64,000 bases of DNA, from positions 222,044,532 through 222,108,531 of the forward strand of contig CM069432.1 of NCBI GenBank assembly GCA_035610365.1, given 5' to 3'. The position numbers were made by a program, and so were the translations under genes. The stretch comes from Aquatica leii (lineage: Eukaryota; Arthropoda; Insecta; Coleoptera; Lampyridae). The notes under the pieces are model-generated. The model did not search any database, was not told the DNA's origin, and worked only from the letters and a program-made list of their open reading frames with translations. Position 1 is the first letter of the stretch, and each line of letters opens with the position of its first letter. This document shows, one piece after another, positions 21,501 through 33,548 of this stretch.

Positions 21501-22310
21501 TACTGATGTTTGATAACTAGCGTGGTAAGCAGATTTATCCCCATGCTGTTTTGATTCATTAGTTGGTTGAACATAGATTTAAACTTAGGCAAAAATTGTG
21601 ATATTGAGATGTCGTTACTGTTGGTAGTTTTATTGTTGTTGTAATATTTTGACGTGGTTTGTAAATAACTTGGACCGTTCACATTTGCGGAATATATACG
21701 TTGAGCAGTAATTGGTATATTAGCCTTTCTTATACTTTGTTGGCCTAATGAGGTTGCTGGAGTCGTTAGTATATCTGGGAACCCTTGTAGTTTGCGGGAT
21801 GTGGTTCTTAACAAAGTGCGCATTTGGCGGGATCATCCCTTTTTTTGGCAGGTGGTAGTACTATGCTAATCCTCACACTAATTTTAATGGCATTGTTTGA
21901 TTGAGCTTTTGTGTAAACTTGTTCTTTTCCTTTTGCTTTTGTTAAGTTTTCCATCATTTTAGCATAGATTGTTAAGTTATATATAAATATGGGGAAAGGT
22001 GCAGGATTTTTCTTTACTTCATTTACTTCAGTTTTTTTGCATTGTTACATATGTATTAATGTCAGCTAACACATTGTATATGTTATGTCCTCGTTGGAAT
22101 CTTTAACATATGTTGGTTGTGTGTCGTCAGTAACTTGGGGATTATAAGTTTGAGTATTTACTGGTGCAAATGATGGTGTGTCACTTAGAAGTAAAATTGA
22201 CGTTGTGGAACTTGGATATTAAATTAGTGATGCACAATAATTATTTGGTTCGAATTGCAGAGGCCTTGAGATTTGTGATTATTACTGTGTTCCAAGCAGC
22301 GGCTGATGCA
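21500..22310 (-). pseudogene. Jockey LINE ORF1 (gag-like RNA-binding protein)
   Basis: Minus strand. The last 107 codons (21823 to 21500) are open and include ANIPITAQRIYSANVNGPSY and ISISQFLPKFKSMFNQLMNQ, the C-terminal pattern of Jockey gag proteins. Upstream, in shifted frames, about 21845-21780 holds a zinc-knuckle remnant (PAKCALC-like, then NHIPQT) and about 21985-21880 an IFIYNLTIYAKMMENLTKAK-like block. The protein would package element RNA. Its stop codon overlaps the ORF2 start as TAATG. Farther 5' (22310-22590) is a less AT-rich stretch that is probably the 5' UTR. Confidence 0.72.
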
Positions 22311-22590
22311 TGGTGAGTTTTGTATGTTCCGATTGAAGTATGTACATATTTGGATCAGTACATTGCATAATTTTCCGAATCAGAGTTTGGTGTCGCATTT
22401 CAATTATTTAATATAGAACCTTATTGTATATATTTAAACTTACACCTAGATGTAATTAGAGTAGCTGCACGGCTGCTTGTGATAGCGCTGTCTGTAAGGC
22501 CACCGCGATACAGATAAATTGTGCGTTATCACTTGAACTTTGAACTGGAACGACAAATCGTACGTCTTTAGTCAAGCGAGGGTTTCTGTA
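22311..22590 (-). other. Probable Jockey 5' UTR
   Basis: Higher G+C than the DNA that follows, and contiguous with the ORF1 relic on the minus strand. The exact 5' end is not defined; the composition drops sharply after about 22590. Confidence 0.4.
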
Positions 22591-22599
22591 CACTATTTA

Positions 22600-25500
22600 A
22601 GCTAGGTATTTTTTTTTGTAAAAAACAGTAAGGTATTGAGTGCTACAATTCAAATTTTGTTTTTTCAACATATAAAAGTTTGCGTATTTATCTAATAACA
22701 CATATTTTACGGTTTTTTAAGTTAGTTTAAATTAGAAACACGCTTAAGATTAAAAAAAAACAACGGCAAATAACCTACATTTATCTTATTTTTAAGTATT
22801 TGCTAAAAAAACGTTTTTAACAAATTTTTAAGTTTAGTTATAAATGTTAAAAAAATAATAATTTACAGCAACAAAAACGTGTTAAAAAATAAAGATTAGC
22901 GTTAGTAAAAACATAAATGTGGTAATAATACAGAACGAAATATGTAAATATTACAATTACGTTTTGCATAATATTTACTAATGCAAATAAAACTCATTGA
23001 ATTAATTTTAACTTAGTTTATAAAAGGTTTTTTGTTTTTGTTTTGTATTTTATAAACTCAGTGATTGTAGAAATATAAAAAATTTAATTTTAATTATTAT
23101 TTAATTTAAAACTTGTAGCTATAAGCATAGTTGAAACGAAAGTATATTGTTATTAAATTAAAAAAAATAAATATATATAATAAAAAACACAAGTTTTTTC
23201 TTGTAAAAAGTGTATTTCAAAGATTTCTATATTAAAAAAAGGAATTTAATGATTCTAACCTGTTAACTAAAGAATATGTAATTAAAAGTTTGTTTTAGAA
23301 TTATTTTGGTAAAATTATTTATTTAAAACTTTGAATATTAAAAACTTTATTTTATGGAAACAGTAATTGGTTTTACACTCGGCTTCACAGTAACTCACAA
23401 ACGTAACAACTGTTAACGCAATTACAGTAATGTAGCTCTAAAAACAAAATTTAACGTTATTGTCAAATGTTGCAAAGACTTTAAAGTAATAAAAAGTCTG
23501 CCAACGTTTAAACGTAGAATTTTGCTGTAGTATTTTATTCCTGAAAAACTTCTTTACGTTTCAATAATTTTCTAAAAAAGTTTACATAAAAAAATATATT
23601 TAATAGCTTAAAGATTACAATCACCTAAGTTAATAAATTTAATTAAGATTCTCACATTGTTAATTATTACAAATAAATGTCTTAATATTTTTTATTTCAT
23701 CAATCGGTCAAAGTATCTATAAATATTAATGATTGTTTTTCTTCATTTCTCGCTAACAAATAAAACAATATGCCAGCTGTGTTACGACTGTAATACATTT
23801 AATTCTAGAGTATTATTATTGTGTTTATTAAGAAAATTGAATAAGTTTGAAAAGCTAAATAACCTTGTATTGTAAAACCCAGCATTAATATTCAAAAGCG
23901 TTAATTTTCTTAAACTAAGTTTGAATTGAAAATTCATTTAAACTTACTAACAAATTTTTGCATTTTAGTGTTTAATATAATTTAATAAATATGTTTTGAG
24001 CAATTTTATTGTAAAATATGAAATACAACTAAAACCATTATTCATTTATTAAACGTAGTTTTTATTCTTTACTTTTTTATTTTAATTTTGCATATGACTA
24101 ATTAAGGAAAAACAAATTGAATTTATTATTTTATCTTTGATAGACATCTGCTCATTGATGATCACAATCGCATTTTTCAGCTATTGTAAAATACGTCAAG
24201 CTTTTCACGGGTTATAATCCTCTTCATTATTTTATACTCCCTAGTCGCATTATTTTCTCTTTAGTCAAAGCGTCTTTGTATTCAATATTCATTTCGCCAA
24301 TAACCTATTTTTAAATATTAGAATTGATAATTCTATTCTAATTAAGTATTTTCCGATTTTATTCAGCGAAAAACAAGTCAGTTTAGTTCCAATAATTACA
24401 AATAAATAAAAATTACTATTAAAAGTAAACTATATTTAAACATAAGTGTGCTTTAAATCTGTTATTTATTCACGTTTTTTTAACTACTATACATTAACAT
24501 CAAAATTAGATATCACACAGATTAATTTGTTTTCCGTCGATCGTTTGTTGATACTTATATTAACGTATAATAATGTATCAAAAGTAGATCGGTTACAGCC
24601 CCTATTACCGGTCTACGTTTTAACCGATAAAATCAACAAATTTCTATTGCTGACTAATTTTTTTCTAACCAATAAAATCGTACAAGAGAATTAAGATTTT
24701 TATAAATTTACGTAAATTGAATTAATTGAGGTTAATAAATAAAATAAAAAAATTCACCTGTGCATTATTATAATTAAATATTTTAATTAGGTTGTTTAGA
24801 ATAATTGTAGGTGAAGCAGCTCGGTTAGTAAAATAAAACAAAATGGTATAATTTGGAGTTAGAAAGTTGATAAACAAAGCCGACAAAGTCCTTATTAACA
24901 ATAATTGTGATTTACATCATCTGACGATTACGAACACACCAATTGTCAATTGGTTTTTGTCAATGATTAACACATTCAATTGCTTTTGGCAAATTTCTAA
25001 TATCAAAGTTGTGACGTTTGTATGTTACATATAAAAATAATTATAAACAGATTTTAGTTTATTACAATAAATAACGTAAATTTGGAACAAAGCAATACTT
25101 ATATAACTATTTTGTCATGATATTCATGTATTTTTTTGCGTACGTATCAAAATATTGAATACAAATTGTAACGATGAGTTAGTGAGCAGCATTATTTTAA
25201 TAAACCATAAACAAAATAAGTTTTACTGTAGAATTGTGTTACTAAAATTCAGCTTTTTAGATGTTGTTTAATAACTACAATGTGGCACGTTATCTTATGA
25301 TTAATATCATTGCCATCAATGCCAGCAAACGACTATGAATCTTTCAAAATTAATTATATACGATTTACGGAAAAACTAGTTTGATAATACGCGATTAATA
25401 ATCTCAACAATTTTAACGCTCTCGCTCGATGCGTTTGCTCGCGCGTGAAAAAGTCTCAATTATTAACAGCCTTCATTACAAACTTTGCTCGTTAAATAAC

Positions 25501-25980
25501 TATTAACCGCAATGTGTAATTTACTAAAAAGTATTAATATTCAATATTGTATCTTTTGTTATTAACAAGTTTTTAAAACCTTGTAATATTTAACATTTTA
25601 TTTTTTAAAAATATGTTGAAAGAAATTCTTACAAAAAAAATTAAATGTAAAACATCAAAACAATTATTTATAGAATATTTATGAAAAGATTGTTTATCAA
25701 AGGAAATAAATATGTCATAATCAAAAACAAAAATTTATTTTATTATAGTACTTATAGTTTATAATATATTATTATATTATTTATTTTAATATTTTGCGTT
25801 CATTATGCTTTATGACTTTTCATGAGTCATGTTCAGAATCGGTATAATTGTTTTTATTAAATGTTTTAACTCGTGGGAGCAATACAAATAATTACGCAGA
25901 AAGTATCGATATGGGTTCTTCAAAACATCATACTTTGCAGGTCCAAAACTTATAATGTCACTGCTTTGGTTGCATTTGTT
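22600..25980. other. Long AT-rich gene-free region
   Basis: No coding signal that I can support. An open frame of 82 codons at 24446-24694 is rich in Leu, Ile, Asn and Lys and shows no motif; I take it as chance. 25400-25500 is slightly richer in CG dinucleotides but unassigned. Confidence 0.45.
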
Positions 25981-26500
25981 TGTGAGGTGTGGGAGGAATA
26001 ATTCATTACTCGACTATTAAAACAAGCCCATGGACGCAGAACAGAAGTAAACCAAATTACACCAAGTTGTGCAATAAACTACCAAATGTACTTTTAAATG
26101 ACGTTATAAAGGAAGAACACGGATATTATTTGATACTGAGTAATTTTTTTATTCTGTTGATGCTACAGACGGATTATGTAATTGCCCTACTGGAATATTT
26201 AGTGTTTTTTGTAAACAACAAGCATGGCTTTATAAAAAAAATAATTTATAACTTTTGTTAATGCTCCAGCGCAGCAGTAACTTTCAAGAAACGTTATAAG
26301 TTAAAGCAGTTAGCACTTGAAATAAATGTCCACCTACAAAACTGGTCTCTTTCTTCAAAAGAACTACTGATATATCAACGCATCTTTCAGAAAATATTCC
26401 TGAATCTGTTTATGTGCTCGTCAAAGCAGTAGGAAATGTTCATGGTCATAACATAAAATTATTTACATCAGATAATAGTGTCATGGTTAATAAAAACATA
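25925..26500 (+). pseudogene. Possible N-terminal zinc-binding piece of an unidentified repetitive gene
   Basis: 25989-26261 is open for 90 codons. WTQNRSKPNYTKLCNKLPNV followed by LLNDVIKEEHGYY resembles the start of several uncharacterised repetitive arthropod proteins, where a Cys/His-rich segment is followed by W-x(n)-LC and E-x-GYHxxCY. The expected Cys pair upstream and the HxxCY downstream are not clear here. Later, in another frame, a region with SENIPESVYVLVKAVGNVHG looks protein-like. I cannot name the family, and the evidence is a loose pattern only. Confidence 0.3.
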
Positions 26501-26619
26501 TAAAATAAATATTGCGTCTAAATAATCATTTAAGTGTTGTGCCTTGAAGTTCGTGAGAAATTTGCGTCTATTCTAAGAATGCTTAAAAATCAACAATGGT
26601 TATCGTTTTTAATTGATTG

Positions 26620-27800
26620 TGTTACAAGAAAGTTAAGTTCCTCGAGTTGGACAGCCAAGAATAAATACGCTGGTTTTCTCGCAACAAAACAAAGCAACGG
26701 CTTTGTTGTGCGAAATTATAACGTAAATCTAAAAAAAAAAAACGCCAAGACGATGAAAGATTGAGTTAGGGAAATACCGTCTAACTCTACCCGTAGCTGG
26801 AAAAGAATAAATAACACCACAGAAGTAATAACGTAGAATATATATATGTTTATTTATCACAGAAGATGAAGAATGTACATAAATGTAAGTTTTCGCAAGT
26901 ATTTATACGTGGTTCGAATGAATTATAAGTTGCGTCGACTAGTGAGCAACACACTGAGGGTCAGTCAGTCAGTCGGTCTAAACTTTTACATAAACATGAC
27001 GTCTGAATTTATATTCGCAAATTTTATAAGTTTGTGAAGCACAAAAAAATATTATTCATTGTGTTAACCTAACATTCACGTACGGTCATAAACGACATGA
27101 CCACCGAAGTACAAATCAAAAAAATTGAAATAGTAATACTCACAGTTAGGTTTTATCCAGTAGGGGATTAGCTAATTCCGTACTTGAGTTACCTAAAACG
27201 TAATATTAAACCCAATATAAACGAGCATATAATTTTAACACAAGTAACAGGTCTCTTTCAGCATTCAATCATTTAGGAACGCAAATGCGCAGCGTTTATC
27301 TTTGACTTAGCGGAGTAACTTTTACCAGTTTTCGTAATAATCCGTCTTCCAAAAGAGGGATAATCCTGCAGGTTTCCAACCCTTGACGGTGTATAAGCAA
27401 TAACGTTAACACTAACGTGACGTCATAGAAATTTTTCGACTACCAGGTGTTACGAACGTCACCGATAAAATTACAGGTGGAGGGATCGGACCCACTAAAG
27501 AATTAATTTAAGCCCTCAATACAAAAATACGTTATAAAATTACATACCCCAAAATAAGCTTTCACTCAATACTACTTAAAAATTCGCCCACATATTCACG
27601 TAATGTATCGTAAACTAACTTAAGAATGAAAAGCCGAAAAGACGGCTAAGAACGATCCGTAATTTAGCAAACGTTAGCAGGAAATGAATTCGTTTTGACA
27701 GCCGACTACGAAGAAAAGAATTGCGCATGACGCGGGACAAATTTCATACTTGCAAAATTTTTATACTAGAAAAGTGAAGTATCAAATTTTTAACATAACA
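26620..27800. repeat. Long direct repeat, left copy (LTR-like)
   Basis: Begins TGTTACAAGA and ends ATAACA, so the edges are TGTTA...TAACA, the usual inverted ends of an LTR. It matches 28067-29197 along its whole length with many substitutions and indels. Shared landmarks include TTCCTCGAGTTGGAC, CCGTCTAACTCTACCCGTAG, AACGACATGACCACCGAAGT and AATCCTGCAGGTTTCCAACC. This copy carries an extra stretch of roughly 120 bp (about 26808-26930). No clear primer-binding site or polypurine tract was found between the copies, so a tandem duplication is also possible. Short frames inside are not genes. Confidence 0.75.
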
Positions 27801-28066
27801 ATTGTCTTAAGCGACTTGCTCAGTAGAGAAATAAAAGTACAAACTAGAACAATTTCACGTAGACGGCCAGGGTAAACTCGTCGTTTACGGCGAGCTTCTT
27901 TTGCAAGATCGTGTAATATAAAGCGCAAGACTTTTAAAAAGGCTACCTAACATGATAGAACAATATAATTTTGAAAAAATGTAAGTATTGTACATAAACA
28001 CAAGCAGCACGTTAATCAATTGTTGTTCTTAATTATTTTTGTATTTATTTGATATGCTGTATATAC
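27801..28066. other. Spacer between the LTR-like repeats
   Basis: 266 bp without coding signal. If the repeats are LTRs, this is all that remains of the interior. No primer-binding site next to the left repeat is obvious. Confidence 0.4.
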
Positions 28067-29197
28067 TGTTACGAGAAAATCAGGTTCCTCGAGTTGGACC
28101 GACAAGAATAAATGGTTACGCTACCCTTCTTGTAACAAAACAAAGCAACACTAGCTAGCACAGCTTCTTCGGAAAGGGATCGCAGGGTTTGTTATGTGAA
28201 ATTATAACGTAAATCTAAAAAAAGGCGCCAAAACGATGAAAGATTAAGTTAGGCAGATACCGTCTAACTCTACCCGTAGCTGGAAAAGAATAAAGTTGCG
28301 TCGAATAGTGAGCAACACACCGTACAACAAGCTGACCCTGTCGGTCTAAAATTTTACATAAACCTAATCGTCTGAATTTATATTTGTAATTGTAGACAAA
28401 CAAACAGTTTAAGCCTTCAAGACTCAACGCGCACTGCTTATGAGTTCGTACAGTACAAAGATATTATTAATTGTGTTAATTTAACATGCACGTACGGTAA
28501 TAAACGACATGACCACCGAAGTACAAATTGAAGAAAAAAATTGAAATAGTAATACTCATAGTTAGGTTAATCTAGTAGGACATTAGCTAATCTTCGTACT
28601 TGAGTTACCAAAAAAGTAATATTAAACCCAATCTAAACGAGCATACAAATGTTAACACAAGTAAAAAGTTTCCTTAGCATCCAATCATTTAAGAACACAA
28701 ATGCGTAGCGTTTCCCTTCGACTTAACAGCATAAATTTCCCCAAAGTTTGTCGTAGTTAATCTTCGAAAGAGGAATAATCCTGCAGGTTTCCAACCCTTG
28801 ACGGTGTACAAGATAATAACGTTATCAATAATGTGACATCATGGAAGTTTTCCAAAGAGGCCACCTGCTAGTTATCTTAGGTGATAACGGTAAACATATC
28901 CGCTACAGACAATTAGCAAACTCAAATTAAACCCTCGATAAAGAAAATTGTACACCACTTACCCCGTTTGAACCTTACAAATGTACTTGCATATTTGCGC
29001 GAAACAAACTAAAGGTGAGGATTGTCCCGTGCGTAAAAGTACAGAACTCGTAGATGGTCTTGCAGGAAGCGAAGTAAAAGTGCTGTCTAAAATTTGACAG
29101 TCTCGGCAAAAGAGTACGGGAATTCTCCTGACAAATTTCATACTTTAAGAGAAATTTTTTATACTCGCGAATTGAACTACTGATTTTTAACATAACA
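28067..29197. repeat. Long direct repeat, right copy (LTR-like)
   Basis: Begins TGTTACGAGA and ends ATAACA. Matches 26620-27800. The divergence suggests an old event. No target-site duplication is visible outside the pair. Confidence 0.75.
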
Positions 29198-29424
29198 GTA
29201 CCTACACTATTTGATATTTTTAAGTAACTACACTGGAAGGAGTGCTAATAGGTATATTTGGTAAATAATAACCATCAATTCTTTTAGAAATGATTAATAA
29301 TTATTGTTGAATTTAATAGATATATTAATACCTGTAGATATAATCTATAATATATTAAAAAAAAATTATTTTCTTGTTTTAAGTAGTCATATTACAACGC
29401 ATTAACACATGGTAATTCATTTTT

Positions 29425-29530
29425 CAAATGACTCTATGCAGCGTCCAGGGTGGCGATAACAAGACCAACCGGGGACCCGCCGTCCGGTGCTCTCTCAACT
29501 GGTGTCGGCTTCTCGATAGCTTAGAAACAA
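29425..29530. other. GC-rich islet in AT-rich DNA
   Basis: About 100 bp with far higher G+C than anything nearby. On the minus strand one frame reads AIEKPTPVERAPDGGSPVGL, then VIATLDAA and a stop. It looks like the end of a coding sequence or a fragment of a recent, higher-GC repeat. The family is not identified. Confidence 0.35.
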
Positions 29531-29739
29531 GCTTAGGCACAGGTTAAAAAAAATTTAATGCTAGATTTTGCATTCCTTTTTGTGTCGCAGATTTTTTTTA
29601 CTTTAAACTAACAAGGAATGTTTTAGATTTCATTAATGCAGCATTAATTATATTCTCATTGACATTATTGTTTATTGGTAAAAAAGCCAACATAACTTTT
29701 AAAAGTATTCAGTTCAGTATCGTCAAGAATAGCAACAGA

Positions 29740-30245
29740 TAAAGTGCATATCCGACACCGCATTTTGCAAGAGCGTACAAATCAATTTATTCTTTGCTAC
29801 GCTAAAGCTTTGTATTGTACGATGTGTGTGCGTTTTAATTTAGGCGGTTTAAAAGCAGTAGTTTTATTGTAGTCTACAAACAACGTATTGGAGACCATTG
29901 TAAATGCGACAACAACAATCTGGAACAACTGCTCGTTCAAAATTTGTCAAAAACACAAAAAAACTCGTGAAACAGTTGGGAGTAACGCAGCAAACGATTT
30001 CCAAACGCCTACATGTCGTCTTGCAGCATACGGTGTATTTACCAGACATTCCTCTATTCGCGTTTACCACTTGTTCCAGTCGTTGGAACACGCTTTGTCC
30101 GATTATCACTTTCAATCAGTGGATAAAATCCATAAATGGCTTGACGACTTTATCGTGACCAAAAATATAACATTTTTCAGAGATAGAATTCATCTGCTGC
30201 CTGAAAGATAGCTGTACAAAGCAACGGCAAATATTTTGATAGACT
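29740..30245 (+). pseudogene. Mariner transposon with a large internal deletion
   Basis: Both ends of a mariner transposase are present but the catalytic middle is missing. Near 29750-29860, IRHRILQERTNQFILCYAKA resembles the first helix-turn-helix. 29950-30020 reads KKLVKQLGVTQQTISKRLHV, the second helix-turn-helix. Only about 20 codons later the C-terminus follows: HLFQSLEHALSDYHFQSVDK, then IHKWLDDFIVTKNITFFRDR and IHLLPER. All DDE catalytic residues lay in the lost part. Such internally deleted copies can be mobilised in trans by a full-length relative, if terminal repeats survive; I could not identify these. Overlapping frames on both strands here are shadows. Confidence 0.78.
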
Positions 30246-30249
30246 AATT

Positions 30250-31413
30250 TAATTTACTTTCCTGTAAAATAAATCTTAAACGTATCGAAAAAAATTAGAT
30301 TATTTATTTGTATATTGGTCAGATCTTCTCTCCAAGTGCCATTGTATGCCATTATTAAAATCACTTAACTAAAATATCATAACATAAAAAATTGTTATAT
30401 ACTACATAAAAATTACACCAACTTTTATTGCCAGGTATATTCTATCATCCGCTTCTTGTGTAAATATCTCATAGTATCAGATTTTTTTAGTATGTAAACG
30501 GCAAAAGTTTGTTTTAAGAGAACATTTTGATATGTTTATATATTTTAATATATGTAAATAAAACCTCTACACAGAATAAATAATTCACAAAGTTGACAGT
30601 TTATGATTCTCAATGTCTAATCCAAATATGACAGTGTGACTTTTTGGATATTAGGTTTATTTTGCTATGTTGCACCATTTTTAAAATTTATTATTTTGTT
30701 TCATATCTTCAGAATGAACTTTGTTAGTAAGCAAATTCCAGTTTAATTCACATCGAAATAAACTAACTGATACTCAAACATAAACCGTTTTTAAGTCAAA
30801 GAATTGTAATATTCTGTATTATAATTGTTCATAACATAAGTACATTTTAAATATTAAATTATTTTTTTATTTTATTTTTTGTATTACATAAAGTAGTATA
30901 ATTATCTATTTTTTAATCCTAGTTTTAGACTTAAAAAGTACACATACTACGACCGCAGTACATTAGTTTCAGATCATGATTGTGTTTTATTGGGCCAAAT
31001 TACATATTTGTAACCTACAAAATACATAAGAATTGCAAAATTTTGATCAAATTAATTATTGTTGTAAAATATCTTCCATTCCTATGCTACAAATTCAAAT
31101 TAATTTTTCTTTTTCGAGTCATTGGAGTTTGTTAAGTTTTAGCTACACATGCGCAATTACCTACAAGAAAAATACAAATCATTATGACTATTAAGCAGTT
31201 ATGTACATAGTACCTCTTCTTGAAGCATATTTTATTTTATCTTAAAACTTTGTTTCTAGTTCGCTGAATTATTCTTGCTATATAAGTTAACAGCTTTCAA
31301 TATTTTATTTTATCAGTATTAGAGGTATCACTTTTTATGCGCGTGCTAGTTAATAAGAACATACGTTTCAAAAATTTTCAACTTTGCCTACCAAGGAGTC
31401 ATAAAACATCTCT
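30250..31413. other. AT-rich non-coding DNA
   Basis: Nothing recognised on either strand. Confidence 0.45.
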
Positions 31414-31559
31414 TGTGATTACGACTGTATTGGCAACAGGATGTGTGTAAATTAATCTATAGACATAAAATTGACATATACTGTCATTACTTGTATAAAG
31501 TTGTTGTACTACAAATTAATAAATATAAATTCATTAATGTGTGTGTATCAATTACTACA
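31414..31559 (+). repeat. Gypsy 5' LTR
   Basis: About 146 bp, from TGTGATTACG to ATTACTACA. Shares GCAACAGGATGTGTGTAA, AAATTGACATA and AATTCATTAAT with the right LTR. A possible primer-binding site, TGGTGATAGG, follows directly at 31560 (tRNA not identified). Confidence 0.72.
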
Positions 31560-32254
31560 TGGTGATAGGTGAATATCTATACTAAGTTTGTGAAAGCAGA
31601 AGAAAAAATATAAAATTGGGGATGAAAAACAAAACGTTAACGCTACGGAAAAGCGGTAGAAACGGTTGAACAAGAAAAAAGAAGAGAATTACAATTCTAT
31701 AAGAAATAATAGCAGTTTTCAAACCTCCCAGCAATATCTATCATATTTGATGAAAATCTTGAAAAAAAAATCAATTCCTTAATAGTTTTAAATATTACAT
31801 AGAATATCACTTTAGGGTACTTTTCTTGGGAAAGTGCGGTTATGTGTTCTTAATGCAGAAAAGCATTTTAAGATGTTTTAAAAAAAATTTTTTTTACAAA
31901 GTTATACGGTCTTAAAGTTGGAAATACTTTTTATTTGTATGACGTCATTTACGTTTTTACTATGCACGGTAACAACTCAAATCAATTTGTACCTGAAAAA
32001 AACCATTCTTTTTCTTATCAACTTAATAATGTCTTTTTTTATAATAAGGAAATGATTGGACTAATTCAAAATAAAAGAAAATGAACCAAAAACAATAAAA
32101 ATGTGTTAACACCTTAAAAATATATTTTTATTAAAATGTATATTTTGCACTAATATGTTGTACAGTGCATATTTTTGCAGAATGTTTACAAAGACAATTT
32201 GTTGGCTGTATAATAATTTAGGTCACATACATTAATCTAAATGCTTAGGTAAAA

Positions 32255-33035
32255 GTTTTGATCGCAGTAAACAACCAGTTTTTTTTAATCTAAAAGTTTA
32301 ACAGAGACCTAAATTCGATCGGCACCTATAGAAAAAAAGTTGTATGCTATTTGTTGTGGCGTGGGAAAATATCATCAGTTTATTTATGGTTATAAGGTTA
32401 CTATAAAAACATACCATAAGCCGCTCATCTCAATAATTTAAAACATATAAGTAAGGTAAATACCAGCTTACAACGCATGATTTTGAAATTGTTAAAACAT
32501 AATCTTGAAATTGTTTATGTTCCGAGTTCTAACATGTTTATGACTAACTTTCTGTTTAAGCATTTTTTAAAAAATACGGCAAGAGATGATGACTTTGTTT
32601 TAGATGTAGTTTACTGGATGAGTATTGAATTAACAATTAATGATAGGCGCTTAGAGCAAATAAAAAACAAAAATTGTACCCTATCACAAGTAGAAAATAA
32701 TGTGGCAAAGCTTTTGTATAAACTAAAAAATTACATTACAGTTCAGGACAGCGTGTTGTATATGGGTAAAAAAGTAATCATTCTTAAGTGCATAAGAAAG
32801 CAAATACTTGATATTGTTCATACTGGCTACTTGGGCATCAATAAATGAAAAAGTAAGGCTAGATCATTACTTTACTGTCCTGGTATCAGTACCGAGATTA
32901 AAGGTTTAGTTAAAAAATGTACAGTTTGTAAAAAAATTAATTTATTGAATACTAAAGAACATAGAACCTGAAATTCTTGAATTGCCTTTTAATAAAATAC
33001 GTATGGATATTTTTAGTTTTAAAAATAATTACTAT
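32255..33035 (+). pseudogene. Gypsy pol relic: RNase H end and integrase start
   Basis: 32320-32430 carries YAICCGVGKYHQFIYGYKVT followed by IKTYHKPLIS, the end of the RT and start of the RNase H (usual pattern: DHKPL). 32477-32848 is open for 123 codons: LEIVYVPSSNMFMTNFL is the RNase H end, and near residue 90 SVLYMGKKVIILKCIRKQIL precedes the integrase zinc finger with HTGYLGINK. The frame shifts after K123; the zinc finger Cys pair (CTVCKK, near 32915) and the catalytic start MDIFSFKNN (near 33003) follow. The Penelope fragment then cuts it off. RNase H would remove template RNA and the integrase would insert the cDNA. Upstream, a gag-like NLPAISIIFDEN near 31720 is weak. Confidence 0.75.
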
Positions 33036-33044
33036 CCACTAAAA

Positions 33045-33268
33045 TAAGAATGTCTTCCAGGTTTGGACCGTTGTAACCGAAGTTGCCAACGTTTCGCCCA
33101 CTTCCGTAAGGGGCTCCATTAGGGCGTGAGATAAATTAAAATACTTAAACAAGCAACCGAAATCTAACTAAGAATCAACTTGTGAACTAAACCAGTTTCT
33201 AACCTCTGAAAAGGTAAGAAAGGTAAACTTGAAAAAGCAAACGAAAATCTAACAAAATACCACTACAT
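33045..33268 (-). mobile_element. Penelope-like 3' end fragment inside the Gypsy element
   Basis: Matches the left arm of the 19-20 kb Penelope element (19022 onward, same plus-strand orientation) with substitutions and deletions: AGAATGTCTTCCAGGTTTGG, CCAACGTTTCGCCCACTTCC and AAGCAAACGAAAATCTAAC are recognisable. The hammerhead-like core is mutated here (CTAATGG for CTGATGA on the minus strand). It shows an earlier wave of the same family. Confidence 0.82.
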
Positions 33269-33534
33269 AGTAATCAACATCAAAAATGTTTAATATTTAA
33301 GAAATAGTTTACATTTACGTAATTTTTATAATAATGTTACAATAAAGCCAAAAATAAGTGACATACCGGTCGTTAACGAAAAAACTAATTATGTTCTCTC
33401 TACTCGCTGCAGTGTCGCTAATAATGAACCAAAAGCAAATGTTGAAAATAAATTTAAGCAAACTAGGTAAGGAGATATTATCAAAGTCCCATCCTATTTG
33501 TAAGATTACTATTAGTTTCGTGGTTTTCTTTAAT

Positions 33535-33548
33535 AAAAAAAGGAGGGA
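33535..33548 (+). promoter_or_regulatory. Polypurine tract of the Gypsy element
   Basis: AAAAAAAGGAGGGA directly precedes the right LTR, in the position where plus-strand DNA synthesis is primed in LTR retrotransposons. Confidence 0.6.

Noticed and set aside
29904-30158. Alternative plus-strand frame overlapping the mariner relic, considered as a separate gene
   Set aside because: Only its middle (the second helix-turn-helix) is real; the rest is out of frame with the C-terminal mariner block, which fits a frameshift within one transposase.
33045-33130. Third hammerhead-like copy in the Gypsy-embedded Penelope fragment
   Set aside because: The core is mutated (CTAATGG in place of CTGATGA on the minus strand), so it is a relic and not a separate ribozyme candidate.
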